From: Rhynchopus sp. YZ270_cl-10
Lineage: Eukaryota; Euglenozoa; Diplonemea; Diplonemida; Diplonemidae
Assembly: GCA_964035575.1 (NCBI GenBank)
Contig: OZ037853.1
Location: 342,501-406,500, forward strand
Reading direction: 5' to 3'
DNA: 64,000 bases
In this document: one piece after another, positions 1-10,820 of the stretch
Numbering within the stretch: position 1 is the stretch's first letter
How the letters are laid out: every line of letters begins with the position of its first letter
Made by a program: the position numbers and the translations under genes
Notes under the pieces: model-generated
What the model was told of the DNA's origin: nothing
Databases searched by the model: none
What the model saw: the letters and a program-made list of their open reading frames with translations, nothing else

Positions 1-857
1 AGAACGACCGTCTCTGGTCTGCAGCGATAGGCGTGCTGCGCGATCGGAGGAAGGAGACCTGCTGTTTGGCCTGCGAATGGGAGCGGGCAGTGCCGCGCTG
101 TGTGCTTGCGAGGGAGCGCTTTTCTTTGCGGGCGGCGCGCGAGGAGGACCCTGAGGCGTAGAACATATTGCCGTCTGGGTTCTCATAGCGACTTCGTCTC
201 GCGCCTGCTGCGTAAGAGGAGTAAGACCGGCCCTCATCCTCGAACGACGGCGGGGGTGTGCCCCTCGGGGACCCGCTGTCAGTGTCTGGAGACAGCGGCC
301 CTAAGGACTGCAGGGCTGCGGAACAGCTTCCGTTGTGCAGCGCGGTGATGCTGTCGAGGTCGGCTCCCTGGTGGGTAGGCCAGTAGAGGGGGGGCTGGCG
401 GGGCGTGGTGTGCTGTGCTTTCTTGGCACGGCGGCTCTTCTTTCGCTCCAGGGGAACTGCCCCTGCCTGGGCTTGTGCCTGGGCTTGTGTCATTGGGAGG
501 CGTTTGGTCTCTCGTGCCAGTTCGTCTGCAGGAAGAAGGCGGGGTGGGGACGTGCTTTTGCAAGGAATCCGGGGTGTGCTTGCTTCGCGACGCTCGCGGG
601 CCATGTCGCCGAACATTTGGCCGACGCGGTCGGGGTCGTCGTGGTGCTTTCGGAAGCCGCGCAGGTCGGGCGAGGTCTTGTACGAGAGAAGCTTCTTGTC
701 GCGCACCAGGCGCTTTTCGTTCAACGCGGCCCGTCGGGTCTCGCTTAGATTCGCGCGGGATTGTGTCAAGGCACCGCGCTCCAGGCGTGGTGACGTCGGC
801 GTTGGGTGAGGGGTATTCCGCAAAGGCACACGCTTGCCACGTCGCCGTGTATCGTCG
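1..857 (-). CDS. Partial gene of unknown function, 3' end beyond the left edge
   Basis: One minus-strand frame is open from base 880 to base 1 with no stop, about 290 codons. It shows coding-like composition with many G/C third positions (for example NEKRLVRDKKLLSYKTSPDL, then DRVGQMFGDMARERRE). The product is basic and low in hydrophobics, with a Gln/Ala run (MTQAQAQAQAGA), a Lys/Arg cluster (ERKKSRRAKKA) and Ser/Pro/Arg-rich stretches, so it is probably largely disordered. No ATG lies upstream of the codon at 616-614, yet the coding look extends to about 857. There an AAAACACAG sequence could be a 3' splice acceptor, so translation may start at 616 or the frame may be an exon of a cis-spliced gene. 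I do not recognise the family. Confidence 0.55.
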
Positions 858-1263
858 CTGTGTTTTGAACGATTTCGATGTTACACTAGAAATTTTGTCG
901 AAGTTTATATGGCTATATGAACACCATTGATGTGCACACATGAAGAAAAAAGGTTTATAAGATGACCCTAAGCCTTTCGTTGCTTAGTCGGGAGGGGGAA
1001 AATGTGGTGGCATACCCTTGGGGATCTGGGAGCTGGTCTAATGAATGCGCGGAGTCTATGCGGCGGGTGGATCCGTGAGAAGGGGAGGGCATCCGATGAG
1101 GGTGTTGTATACCGTCCATGACGTCCATGTCCGCACGTCTGATGGGATGGGGTGTTGTGTGGTATCGATCACTATACATCTATGGTATCAAAGATCAGTA
1201 CTTAATGTCGGGCCGAAGCCTTTTAACTGCAGAATGTTACCTTTCGAAACATTTTTTTTTTTT

Positions 1264-1452
1264 TTTGAAAACAAAGAGAAGTTGAAAGCGCAAACGCTTC
1301 ACTGTACATGTGTGGAAGCGAACAACAAACAACCTTTACTTTTTTCCCCCCCGTTTATAGTCTTTTGAGCAACAAGCAAAGAGGAACGAGTCTCTCGAGC
1401 ATTTTTTTGAAAACAAAGAGAAGTTGAAAGCGCAAACGCCTCACTGTACATG
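1264..1452. repeat. Pair of 47-bp direct repeats
   Basis: Nearly identical 47-bp segments lie at 1264-1310 and 1406-1452 (one base differs, in cgcttcac versus cgcctcac). Related short sequences with the core gcaaacg after a purine tract recur near 11100 and 49187. On the minus strand they read as GCGTTTGC followed by a pyrimidine-rich run. I cannot assign a function. The rest of 860-1560 shows no gene. Confidence 0.6.
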
Positions 1453-1580
1453 GTTCTCCGCTTTTGGGTATCTAACCCAAGCAGCACTTCATTTGATGTG
1501 CACACGGTTACCACGAGAGAGGTTTGCATGCATGGTGCGTGATTAAACAAAATCGTGAGCGTTTTGCTGATAAGGATGGG

Positions 1581-1954
1581 TCAAAGAAAGGGGGGATACC
1601 TGGGGGACGCGCTTCGCACTGACACCTCCCTGCTCCGCGGCCCTATTGTCGGGGACACAGTCGAGTCGCCCTCTGTGTCCTCGCACTCTTCCTCCTCCTC
1701 TTCCTCTTCCTCCTCCTCCTCATACGATTCTGAGGCACTTTCATAATCCTGTGAATGGTTTAAAAGCAGTTGTGGGTAGTTCAAAAAGGTTGTCTTGAGA
1801 TTAGTACGCCAGTCAACGTTTGGATAAACAAATTCATATACTTTCAAATAAAATTTGAATTGGATAAAGAAAACTAGAGATCCATTTCGTTTACATCTGA
1901 TTTTAAAAAAAGTAGGGTGTAGCGTTTTGGAACCTTTTTCAATAAGACAATTCT
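1581..1954 (-). CDS. Open frame, acidic-tailed peptide fragment of unknown origin
   Basis: The minus-strand frame is open for about 124 codons between stops at about 1955-1960 and 1581, without any ATG. The first part is AT-rich and hydrophobic/aromatic (VYEFVYPNVDWRTNLKTTFL). A run of about a dozen Glu codons follows (a GAG/GAA microsatellite near 1690-1725), then a Ser/Pro-rich tail. It may be the 3' end of a decayed gene or transposase, or chance. There is no recognisable domain. Confidence 0.25.
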
Positions 1955-3129
1955 GTTACTAAAAGACCGTTTTGAATTCACTGTATCAACGTACACAGGG
2001 TATGACCCAAACTAATCAGTGAATGCACTTTGTTATAATAAGTGGTGTGTGGCCGACCCCAAAATAGCAGAAAAATCAGCTACCCCCCTTTGAAGGTCTC
2101 CCCCTTCAGCCACACCAATAAGCGAGGATAAATGGGGTGAGAGTTCTTCACCAACATACGTCAAATGCTGAGGGCGACACACCGGGTATGGGAGCGCCCC
2201 CGAGAGCGCCGATCCCCCACCCCCTGTACCCGCCCTTCAGATCATCGAACATTGCAGCCGCTTGCCGCCTGGTGGGTGCGCTGCCTCCTTACCCGCTGCA
2301 CGACCTCGCCCTGCCAGAGGACGCAGCACCACCCCACCCCCGCCCTGTCCTTTGCCCCACTTCCAACAGTCCCCAACCTCTGCGGGTTGCCCACCCACTG
2401 TTCCTGGTGTGTGTACGGTGTAAAGGAGGGGGAAAGGGGAGAGGAGGGAGGGGGGAGGTAAAAAAAAGGGGGGGGGGGGGGGGTAGCACGACGGACTAGT
2501 TATGGCCATGACAGGTGATATGACAGGTGGTGTTACTAGTTATAAATATGACAGGTGATAATTGAATATTACTAGTAATATGACAGGTGGTACCTGTAAA
2601 ATGACAGGTGCACCTGTCATTTTGACAGGTGGTACCTGTCAAATGACAGGTGGTACCTGTCAAAATGACAGGTACCACCTGTCATATGACAGGTGTTTTT
2701 GCCGGTGGCTATTGCCTCCCAGGGAAAGGGACTCTCGAATTTTTTTTTTGCCCCCTTTTAGGGCGAATTTCGACGATTTGAGGCCATTAAAAGCAAAATT
2801 TGACACTTTTGAGCATCTATGGGGGTCTATAACGCGATTTTGCGCACCCGATTTTTCGTGGGATTTACGAAAGACAAGTCAATTTTTGACCCCAAAAAAA
2901 TTCACAAAATTGCCCTCGGTGGTCCTCACCCCCACACGTCCTCAATACTGGGCGAAAAAATGCAAAAAAATGCAAAAAAAAACGCAAAAATCGGGTGTTT
3001 GACCATCTGGGTGCACCAAATACACGGGAGTGCGGTACTAAGCCATAATCAGTCTTTCCGCGCTGAAGAATCCGATGAAGAATTCTTCATTGGAAAAAAA
3101 TAAAAATACAAATAAAAAAATTGAAGAGG

Positions 3130-3403
3130 TGGGGTGGGGCCCGAAGGGCCGCCCACCTCTTTCATCTTCCTCCCAGCCTCCTCGCCCGAGCCATCTGCCG
3201 ACTATTTCCTTCCGTTGCAACCCGACCTCGGAGATGACAAGGAGTGGGGAGAAGCTCCTGGTGGATCCGGCGAAGCCGGGGACAAGCAGAGAGGAGATGA
3301 AGACGCAACTGAAGAAGGAGTACGGGATAATGCGAGTTTGTGCGACTCGCCTTCTGACCCCCTGTTTCGTCTTGCGAAGATGAGCGGGAATTTTCGTGAT
3401 TGA
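3130..3403 (+). pseudogene. Coding-like patch inside the 2487-5967 element
   Basis: The plus-strand frame reads acidic, Gly/Asp/Glu-rich protein (GDDKEWGEAPGGSGEAGDKQ and RLAKMSGNFRD) up to a stop at about 3403. A second patch in another frame at about 3500-3580 reads VSAELLHLFEYHKDPPHPPP. Composition suggests former coding sequence of the element or a captured gene. No domain is recognised. Confidence 0.25.
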
Positions 3404-4666
3404 AGTTGGTGAAGACACGTCTCCGCTCACAAGTTGTCGACGAACCCCTTGATGCACTCTTGCATGCCAAGAACCATCCCGCGAGTACCTCAGTGAGGAG
3501 GTGTCCGCAGAGCTTCTGCATCTCTTTGAATATCATAAAGATCCACCCCACCCACCACCGTGCGAAAGCTCGGACCCTTTTTAGGCCAGGAATTCTAGTT
3601 TCTCCGCCGGAGGCCCAGAACTTCCGGCGCGCTACGCGCGCCGGGCTCGGGACGTATTTACCTTTTATGCACAAAATCACTATTCTTCATCAAAAATCCC
3701 GCTGCATTTTTTACAATGTACCCTAATTTTTTTTCGCCTGCGGCGCCGCACGTAGCGCGCCCGGGTTTGGGACCCCTTCTTGAATTTCGAGGGGGCGGTT
3801 CACGTTACAGTGGGTCCAGAATCGTAGTTCAATTTAACCCCGCTAAGTAACTCGACCAAAACGTGTATCAGCCAAGAACTTGTCCATTTTTTTCAAAATG
3901 ACCCCGTTACAGTGAGGGTAAAAGTTTGCGGAGATGCTCGGAAAACCCGAAAAAGGCCAAAAATCCCCCCAAAAGGGAAAAACGAGAACATGTTTCGGCA
4001 GGGGGGCAGCGTGTTCTCAGAAAAATCCAAAAATCACCTGAAATCCTTATAAAAAACCTGGTGCCCGATCCAAAAAAATGGAAAAAGCCCGGGTGCCCGC
4101 CCACCCCTGCAAAAATCGACTTGTACAGCCATTGCTTTGGTGTGGGCTTGTTCACACCGGGCAGAGTGCGAGTTATTCTCAGCAACACGGCCCCGCCCGG
4201 CCCCCCAGATTTTTCCCGTAAGAAAACTACCTGCGCGAACCAGGCATTTTTTGTCCTCCCTCAAGTGCTCCCTCGAACCTGGCGGGAGGGAGGGAAATAG
4301 CTATTTACTGACGCAGTGGTGGGTTTGTACGTCCAATGATGTTCTCGTACCTGGAGAGTGGACCGAGTGCGAGGTATGTTTTTAACCCCCGGTTTTCACC
4401 ACCCCCGCTCCCCCTTTTCGACATTGTCCCGCTCTGGATGTACGTCTCGTCTCCGGATGTAAATTGAAGCTATTTTTTCCCGCCCAAATTAGCGACTACC
4501 AAGATTTGTGCTCCTCTATCTATCTCTTGTTGGGTGTCCGCCCCGGTACAGCCGGTCATGTACCAAGGTACACTGTTCACGAGAGGGTTTTGTATTTCAA
4601 GTCATTGACTCAACTTCTTTTTTTTTGTTAGTAACGTCACTTTTGTCCTCAATTTCTCTTAACAGG

Positions 4667-4822
4667 TACCCGAACCGACGACCCTTCATTGTGACAGCGA
4701 AGCAGTGCCGACGGACGAGCTGGTGCAAATATTTCAAAATCAGGTGGCGACCGAGACCACCCCAATTATTATGAAACTCTTAGTCAGTCACTGCTATAGC
4801 CATTTAACCCAGGGAGCATAGC
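4667..4822 (+). pseudogene. Possible exon after a splice-acceptor-like site
   Basis: Just after a classic pyrimidine tract plus acceptor (caatttctcttaacag), a plus-strand frame reads VPEPTTLHCDSEAVPTDELV and then QIFQNQVATETTPIIMKLLV before a stop at about 4820. It could be an exon of a gene carried by the 2487-5967 element. It is the only convincing plus-strand acceptor of this kind in the window. The flanks (3600-4660 and 4825-5720) show no gene. Confidence 0.25.
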
Positions 4823-5721
4823 TAGTGCAAGAAATTCGACTTCGGGATCCGGAAAGTCTGTCCTCTGCTTGCGGAGGACTAGGCACAAGAAAATATTGCG
4901 TTCCCCCAGAAACCAATTTTTGTCACAGTAATTTTTGCCCAGGGCATGCTCTTGAAGCATGGCGGCTTGGTGTGAGAAGGGGCAGTGTGTTGTTTTGTTC
5001 TAGATTTCAACGGTTGTTAGAACGAGTCAAGTGGATGCTTATCTAAACACTGACTTTAGTACAGACCCGAGAGATCACACATGACTTTGAGGAAAGAACA
5101 AAGCAATGCATCTGTACCCGCACGCCAGGTTGTAGTTACTTCAGAATTTTCTTAAGTTTGCGCGAAAGAGAGCGGGGGCAACTCCTTTGTATCATAAGCC
5201 CGCTGTGCAGAACAAAGCGAGGAACCTTAAAACACTACCTGCGTGGTGGCTGAATTCACATCCCTTAGAATTACCAGAATTCAGCCTTTGTTGAAGTAAC
5301 GTACATACTTGTATGTGCGTGTCACGCTTCTCCATCCTTAAATGGGTGCACTGCTTCACTGCAGCGGGTAAGCCTCTCTCGACTAGTGCAAACTTAAGAA
5401 TTTTCTGCTGGAACTTACCAAAATCGATTTTCTTTCACCCCAAACACCCGCAACACCCCACCTGCTACTTTGGTAGCCTGTGTTGTTGGGAGTTGGTTCT
5501 CATGTTGATCCCCAGTGTTTTGCACTGCTTCTTCTGAGCCCAACGCTGTTTGGCCTGTCGACGTAATAAATACGAAGACAGGGCGGCGGTGCCAACAATT
5601 TTCCGATGATGTAACGTTTATCTGATTGATTTATCGTTTGATATACCTTGTGTCCTACTTCATGCACACCCAAGAAAGGTTATTGAACGGTACTTTCAAG
5701 CGATACTTCGTTATGTCATTG

Positions 5722-5851
5722 GGGGTACCTGGGTACCTGGGTACCTGGGTACCTGGGTACCTGGGTACCTGGGTACCTGGGTACCTGGGTACCTGGGTAC
5801 CTGGGTACCTGGGTACCTGGGTACCTGGGTACCTGGGCACCTGGGTACCTG
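5722..5851. repeat. (CTGGGTAC)n 8-bp microsatellite
   Basis: About 16 uninterrupted copies of the octamer ctgggtac; one late unit has cac instead of tac. GGG occurs every 8 bases on this strand. It lies just inside the right-hand TGACAGGT array of the surrounding element. The overlapping long reading frames (GTWVPGYL type) are by-products of the repeat. Confidence 0.95.
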
Positions 5852-5968
5852 GTGCCTGTATTTTGACAGGTGGTACCTGTCAAAATGACAGGTACCACCT
5901 GTCAAAAAATTTCACCTGTCATTTTACTAGTAAGATCACCTGTCATGGTCATAACTAGTCCGTCGTGA

Positions 5969-7160
5969 GGGGGTACGACTCCAGCCATTTTTTGCGCACG
6001 GAAAATTCATTTGGCATTATCTGGTCATCTCCAAGGCAACTGCGGATGAAAAACACCCTCAGAGTGGGTCACAGGGGGCCTGTGGGTCGAAAAACGACCC
6101 AGAAGCCACCCCAGAATACAAAAAAATGGAAAAAAATAGTGAAAAAACGGCTTTTTTCACGTTTTGGCCACTTTGGGCAAAATAGCGATTTTTCGAGAAA
6201 AAAATCAAAAACCGGGATATTTTTTGACATCACAAAGCCTCCTTTGGCACAAATATACCCCAAAAGTGGCCTGTGAGTCCATTCCAACCTGTTTTGGACA
6301 TATTTGACACTTTTGGAAGTGTTTTTTTGGTGTTTTTAGGTCAAAAAAATGCCCAAGACGTCCCCAAGACATCCCCAAGACACTTTGCACACCCCCTGTT
6401 ACGGTCATATTTTTTTCGTTTTTTTGCCTGAAACCCCCAAAATACCCCTCCCGGACCCCACATAGTCCCGAATATCCATCACACACCCACTCAGAGTGAG
6501 TAGAAGCACCCCAAAAAAAATATTTTTTAAAGCCCTTCAACTTCAACATGGATGCTGCCGAAACTGAAGCACAATTTTAGGGCTTTAAAAAATATTTTTT
6601 TTGGGGTGCTTCTACTCACTCTGAGTGGGTGTGTGATGGATATTCGGGACTATGTGGGGTCCGGGAGGGGTATTTTGGGGGTTTCAGGCAAAAAAACGAA
6701 AAAAATATGACCGTAACAGGGGGTGTGCAAAGTGTCTTGGGGATGTCTTGGGGACGTCTTGGGCATTTTTTTGACCTAAAAACACCAAAAAAACACTTCC
6801 AAAAGTGTCAAATATGTCCAAAACAGGTTGGAATGGACTCACAGGCCACTTTTGGGGTATATTTGTGCCAAAGGAGGCTTTGTGATGTCAAAAAATATCC
6901 CGGTTTTTGATTTTTTTCTCGAAAAATCGCTATTTTGCCCAAAGTGGCCAAAACGTGAAAAAAGCCGTTTTTTCACTATTTTTTTCCATTTTTTTGTATT
7001 CTGGGGTGGCTTCTGGGTCGTTTTTCGACCCACAGGCCCCCTGTGACCCACTCTGAGGGTGTTTTTCACCCGCAGTTGCCTTGGAGATGGCCAGATAATG
7101 CCAAATGAATTTTCCGTGCGTTTGGTCCCAGCCAAAATGGCTGGAGTCGTATCCCCTAGG
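5969..7160. repeat. Giant palindrome A (about 1.19 kb)
   Basis: Arms of about 570-580 bp (5969-6536 and 6579-7160) are near-perfect reverse complements around a loop of about 42 nt. The same peptide (MEWTHRPLLGYICAKGGFVM) can be read minus at 6287 and plus at 6828, which proves the inversion. The sequence is A/T-run-rich and looks non-coding. It abuts the right terminal repeat of the preceding element and ends at a long G-run. Confidence 0.95.
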
Positions 7161-7161
7161 G

Positions 7162-8385
7162 GGGGGGGGGGGGGGGGGTAGGTGGGGGCAAAACCCCTAT
7201 TTTTTTGAGGCATTTCGATTTTTTTGGATTTACGCGCAAAGTACCCGCAAACCACCGAAAATTTCGGGTCAGAGATGGTTTTGGGGTGTGGTTTGGGGGT
7301 GTTCTATAGGTGAGACACCCCAGAGATACAAAAAAATGGAAAAAAATAGCAAAAATAGACCATTTTGGCCGTTTGGGCCATATTGGTCAAAATGGCCATT
7401 TTTGACCAATATTTCAAAAAAAAAGCAAAATTTTGTCATCATTAGGCCTGTCTGGGCACAAATATGCCCCAAAAATGTCCCGCGAGTCCATTCCGACCTG
7501 TTTTGAACACATTTATCGCCCTTTTTGGTGTTTTTTTTGGTGTTTTGAGGTCAAAAAATATCCCCTGACTATCCCCTGGCAGCCCTGGGCCGCGACTTGC
7601 GCCCTGCTTTTGGACCCCCTCTGGGCCAAAAAATGGGTGAAAACCCCCGAAAAAGCACTCCGGGAACCCAGATAGTTCCAAATATCCACTAGAAACCCAC
7701 CCAAACACCTCAAAAACATGCCAGAAAAATATTTTCAAAAACACACTTTTTTCAAAAAGTTCATCTGGGCAGGTTCCATAATGACTTATTTGAAAAAGTG
7801 TGTTTTTGAAAATGTTTTTCTGGCATGTTTTTGAGGTGTTTGGGTGGGTTTCTAGTGGATATTTGGAACTATCTGGGTTCCCGGAGTGCTTTTTCGGGGG
7901 TTTTCACCCATTTTTTGGCCCAGAGGGGGTCCAAAAGCAGGGCGCAAGTCGCGGCCCAGGGCTGCCAGGGGATAGTCAGGGGATCTTTTTTCACCTAAAA
8001 ACGCCAAAAAACGGCCAAAAAAAGTACCTAAAGTGTCCAAAACAGGTCGGAATGGACTCACAGGACCTCCCTGGGGTAGTTTTGTGCCCAAGCAGCTGTC
8101 ATGATGTCGAAATTTTGCTGTTTTTTTGATTTTTTTGTCCAAAAATGGTCATTTTACCCAACATGGCCAAAACCGTCAAAAGGCCACTTTTTCACTATTT
8201 TTTTGCATTTTTTCATATTCTGAGGTGCCCTTATCATGGATTTTCGGGTCACAGGGTGTTTCTGACCCATTTCTGGGGGTGTATGAGGGGTGGTTTGTGG
8301 GTACTTTGCGCGGAAGTCCAAAAAAGTCAAAATGCCTCACCCGTCCTGAAGGTTTTGCCCCCACCTAGGGGGGGGGGGGGGAAGG
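7162..8385. repeat. Giant palindrome B, diverged relative of palindrome A
   Basis: The arms are about 7162-7742 and 7795-8385, with a loop of about 50 nt. They are more diverged than those of palindrome A, especially in the outer parts. The inner 300 bp match closely, including the gaacta/tagttc and gggtttc/gaaaccc tracts. The arm sequence is homologous to the arm of palindrome A (same order of motifs around the ggaacccagatag / ggaccccacatag stretch), so A and B are two members of one family. Both outer ends carry long G-runs (7157-7178 and about 8368-8381). Confidence 0.9.
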
Positions 8386-8729
8386 GTGGGTGTGCTGTGT
8401 GCAGGAGGCAAAAGGGAAAAAGTAAGAACGGTGATTTTGCGTATTTAGCGTACCCGAGGATTCGCTGGAATAGGACTTAGATTTGTGAAAATTTAAGTCA
8501 AACCTTTTTTTTTTTTTTGTACATTTTGCCCACATTGATCCACCACTGATGGTATTTTTCAGGTTTCGGCCGCTAGAATCCCCAAAATAGCAAGCTGTCT
8601 TTTTTCGTGGAAACGCAGACAGCCTTGAGAAGTTTTACACAACGCCCCACTCAGCACACACCCAGATCACCCACCCGCCTAGCCCATGCATCGACGTACC
8701 GATCACCCCTCCCCTTTCCTCCCTCCCCC

Positions 8730-10820
8730 CTAAAAAACATGCTCCTTACACTCGCCGCTCACACGGTAGGTGTGCGTGCCGTCACTTCTCTGTGTGTCGC
8801 GCGTCAGGACAGGGAGCAGCGCTGAGGGGAGAACTGCACCTGGTGGCGGCTCGTAGAGGCAGAACACGGCTGTTCCTTTGGGGTCTTCCTCGGCCTGCAC
8901 GGCAGACACGCACAGAGCCCAGCTGCGGAGCACAGCGGGGCCCATGACAGTGACGAAGCGCTGCCGGCGCGCACCCACATCACCATGAATCACCGTCCCT
9001 GTCACCAACCCTGCGCCTGCCAGCGGGCAGGATATATGGAGACGCTGCACGAAGCGGATACTTTGCTCAATGTGTGTAGGCGTTGCGCAGACCAGGTTCC
9101 ACCCGACACACACGGAACAGCCAAGCAGCGTCACAAGCCCCCCGCCACTCTGATCCAACACGACTGTCAACGTGGACAGCGCTGCGCTCATTGCCTGCAG
9201 CGAGCCTACCTCTACGAGGATCTGCAGGACACCGATCGTTGCATCAACACGTCTCTGCGTCTCCACCGGCACCCTTGCAAGGTAACGTCCCGACGACCCA
9301 GAGGCCTGAGACGACTGCGAATCTCCCGACCTACCAACAAGACACTCCCTTAGCGGGCTCACCCTCCGCCCTGCCAACGCAGGTGGCCACACATAGCACA
9401 CCTTTGTCCGTCCAGAGATCCCCTTTAACTCAAGCGAGACCGCCTCCACCACCGCCACGCACGCACAGTCACCCCACACCTCGCTAGGCACAGCCACCGC
9501 GCCAGGTGGAGCGACGCCTTCTAGACGCGCCGCAACGTTCACAGTATGCCCGAAGTAATCCAACCGCCCTGTCAATGCGTTCTCCTCCACCGTCACCTCC
9601 CCGGTGTTAACACCAATACGCACTGCCAGACCGCACCAAAGGGGGCCCTGCCATGCGCACATTGGCACATCAAGCAGTTCTTCTGGCCACACCACTTCGA
9701 GCAGCTCCTCTTGTACACGCAGGGCGAATCCTACCCCATCAGAGCTGTCTGCGAAGGCGACCATAAAGGCGTCACCGATGGTTTTGACCTCATACCCATT
9801 GAAGGCATGGACGGCACGACGGATCGCTGCGTTGTGCAGACGCATCGCAGCCCGCATCCCTTCTGGCGCAAGCTCCCAGATTGACGTCGAAGACCGGATG
9901 TCAGTAAACACTATTGTCGCCACCCCGGAGGGTCCTGGCTGTGGCTGTACGGTGGGGTCTGGGATGCTGGCTTCGTCGGTCGCGAAGAGCGCGTCTGGAA
10001 GGTACGGTCGGTACATACGGAGGTTCTGTTCCATTTGGTCTAACGTTTCGTGCATCTGTTGTGGAAGCCCTGTCTGTTCTGTGAGAACCTTGGATACCCC
10101 TTCAACGTCGTAGGCGGCGAGAAGTGTTGCAACTTCTTGGACAGTCTCGATGGTGCGTTCCATGGTAGCCTGCTCCTTGAGTACTGAGCGTGCGAAGCCG
10201 CGTGTTGCGATGAAGTCGATGACAAAGACGCCGCAGGAAGTCATCATCCTCTGCCCTCCGGTGATGTTCCTGCAGGGTGGGTTTGCGCAGTCTGCCATCT
10301 CCCGATAGATCGCACGGCGTCCGTACGGACCATCCTGCGGCACCAAACCAGGAACATCAAACAAGCCAAACCTGAACATCTCCTCACATCCCAGTATAGT
10401 CAGATACACCACTGTTACGACCACAAGCCCTACTGAATACTGCGGTGGGGCCTGCAAAACCAAAAGAAAATCGACCAACAACACAAGACCTGGCCACTGC
10501 GAATACCCTACAGTGCGAAACGAAACGTCGGACAAAAATAGGCTCGCCGCCACTAGGTACGCAATCACCACCACAACCCGGTCTGTCAGTGCACGCTTCA
10601 ACAACACCACCCCGATTGAGTACAAACACGCCAAATAGAACAAGACATACGACCACTGGTTCACGTGGCGGTCTGCTAGGGTATGAAAAGACATCAAGTT
10701 TGCGGGCACAATCACAACCAAAGAAAGAGAGACAATTGCAAGCAGAAGTCTGCGCTTCGCGCGCTCCTTCGGCCCAAGGGTGCCGTCAAGGGTCAACGCA
10801 GATTCGAGACAACGTGGCAT
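8730..10820 (-). CDS. Membrane-bound class III adenylate cyclase
   Basis: 696 aa from the ATG at 10820; the frame stays open upstream but with no earlier ATG. The N-terminal half (to about residue 210) has five or six hydrophobic segments, for example LLLAIVSLSLVVIVPANLM and WPGLVLLVDFLLVLQ. A helical linker follows, then a class III cyclase domain at about 295-470. The metal aspartates are in VFTDIRSSTS (about 303) and IGDAFM. The ATP-selecting Lys is in EVKTIGD and the partner Asp in LDYFGH. The transition-state Asn/Arg lie in VNVAARLE. It should make cAMP at a membrane. A second, degenerate cyclase-like fold at about 520-670 keeps the GLVTGTVIHGDVGA strand-turn but has lost the aspartates and the NxxxR pair, so it may be regulatory. 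A pyrimidine-rich ttttttttgcctgag tract lies about 120 nt upstream. Confidence 0.92.
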   Translation of the reverse strand: MPRCLESALTLDGTLGPKERAKRRLLLAIVSLSLVVIVPANLMSFHTLADRHVNQWSYVLFYLACLYSIGVVLLKRALTDRVVVVIAYLVAASLFLSDVSFRTVGYSQWPGLVLLVDFLLVLQAPPQYSVGLVVVTVVYLTILGCEEMFRFGLFDVPGLVPQDGPYGRRAIYREMADCANPPCRNITGGQRMMTSCGVFVIDFIATRGFARSVLKEQATMERTIETVQEVATLLAAYDVEGVSKVLTEQTGLPQQMHETLDQMEQNLRMYRPYLPDALFATDEASIPDPTVQPQPGPSGVATIVFTDIRSSTSIWELAPEGMRAAMRLHNAAIRRAVHAFNGYEVKTIGDAFMVAFADSSDGVGFALRVQEELLEVVWPEELLDVPMCAWQGPLWCGLAVRIGVNTGEVTVEENALTGRLDYFGHTVNVAARLEGVAPPGAVAVPSEVWGDCACVAVVEAVSLELKGISGRTKVCYVWPPALAGRRVSPLRECLVGRSGDSQSSQASGSSGRYLARVPVETQRRVDATIGVLQILVEVGSLQAMSAALSTLTVVLDQSGGGLVTLLGCSVCVGWNLVCATPTHIEQSIRFVQRLHISCPLAGAGLVTGTVIHGDVGARRQRFVTVMGPAVLRSWALCVSAVQAEEDPKGTAVFCLYEPPPGAVLPSALLPVLTRDTQRSDGTHTYRVSGECKEHVF

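Larger units (their letters stand above)
2487..5967. mobile_element. 3.5-kb element with TGACAGGT-array inverted terminal repeats
   Basis: The left end begins CACGACGGACTAGTTATGGC and the right end is its inverted complement, with an ATGACAGGTGAT motif following on both sides. Inside each end is an array of the 8-mer TGACAGGT/ACCTGTCA in both orientations (2508-2700 and 5859-5950), so each end can fold on itself. Both ends are flanked by AG (tag before, agg after), a possible 2-bp target duplication. The interior holds low-complexity DNA, two plus-strand coding-like patches and an 8-bp microsatellite. The 538-bp element at 51495-52032 has the same architecture and similar outer ends. It resembles foldback or CACTA-like DNA elements, but no transposase was recognised. 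Confidence 0.6.

Noticed and set aside
279-941. 220-codon Arg/Pro-rich ORF on the minus strand
   Set aside because: It overlaps the better coding frame (1-857) and has the Arg/Pro/Gly composition typical of an out-of-frame reading of G/C-rich coding DNA.
5965-8480. Many ORFs of 60-138 codons in the palindromes
   Set aside because: The same peptides appear on both strands because of the inverted arms; A/T-run composition and lack of conservation between palindromes A and B argue against coding.
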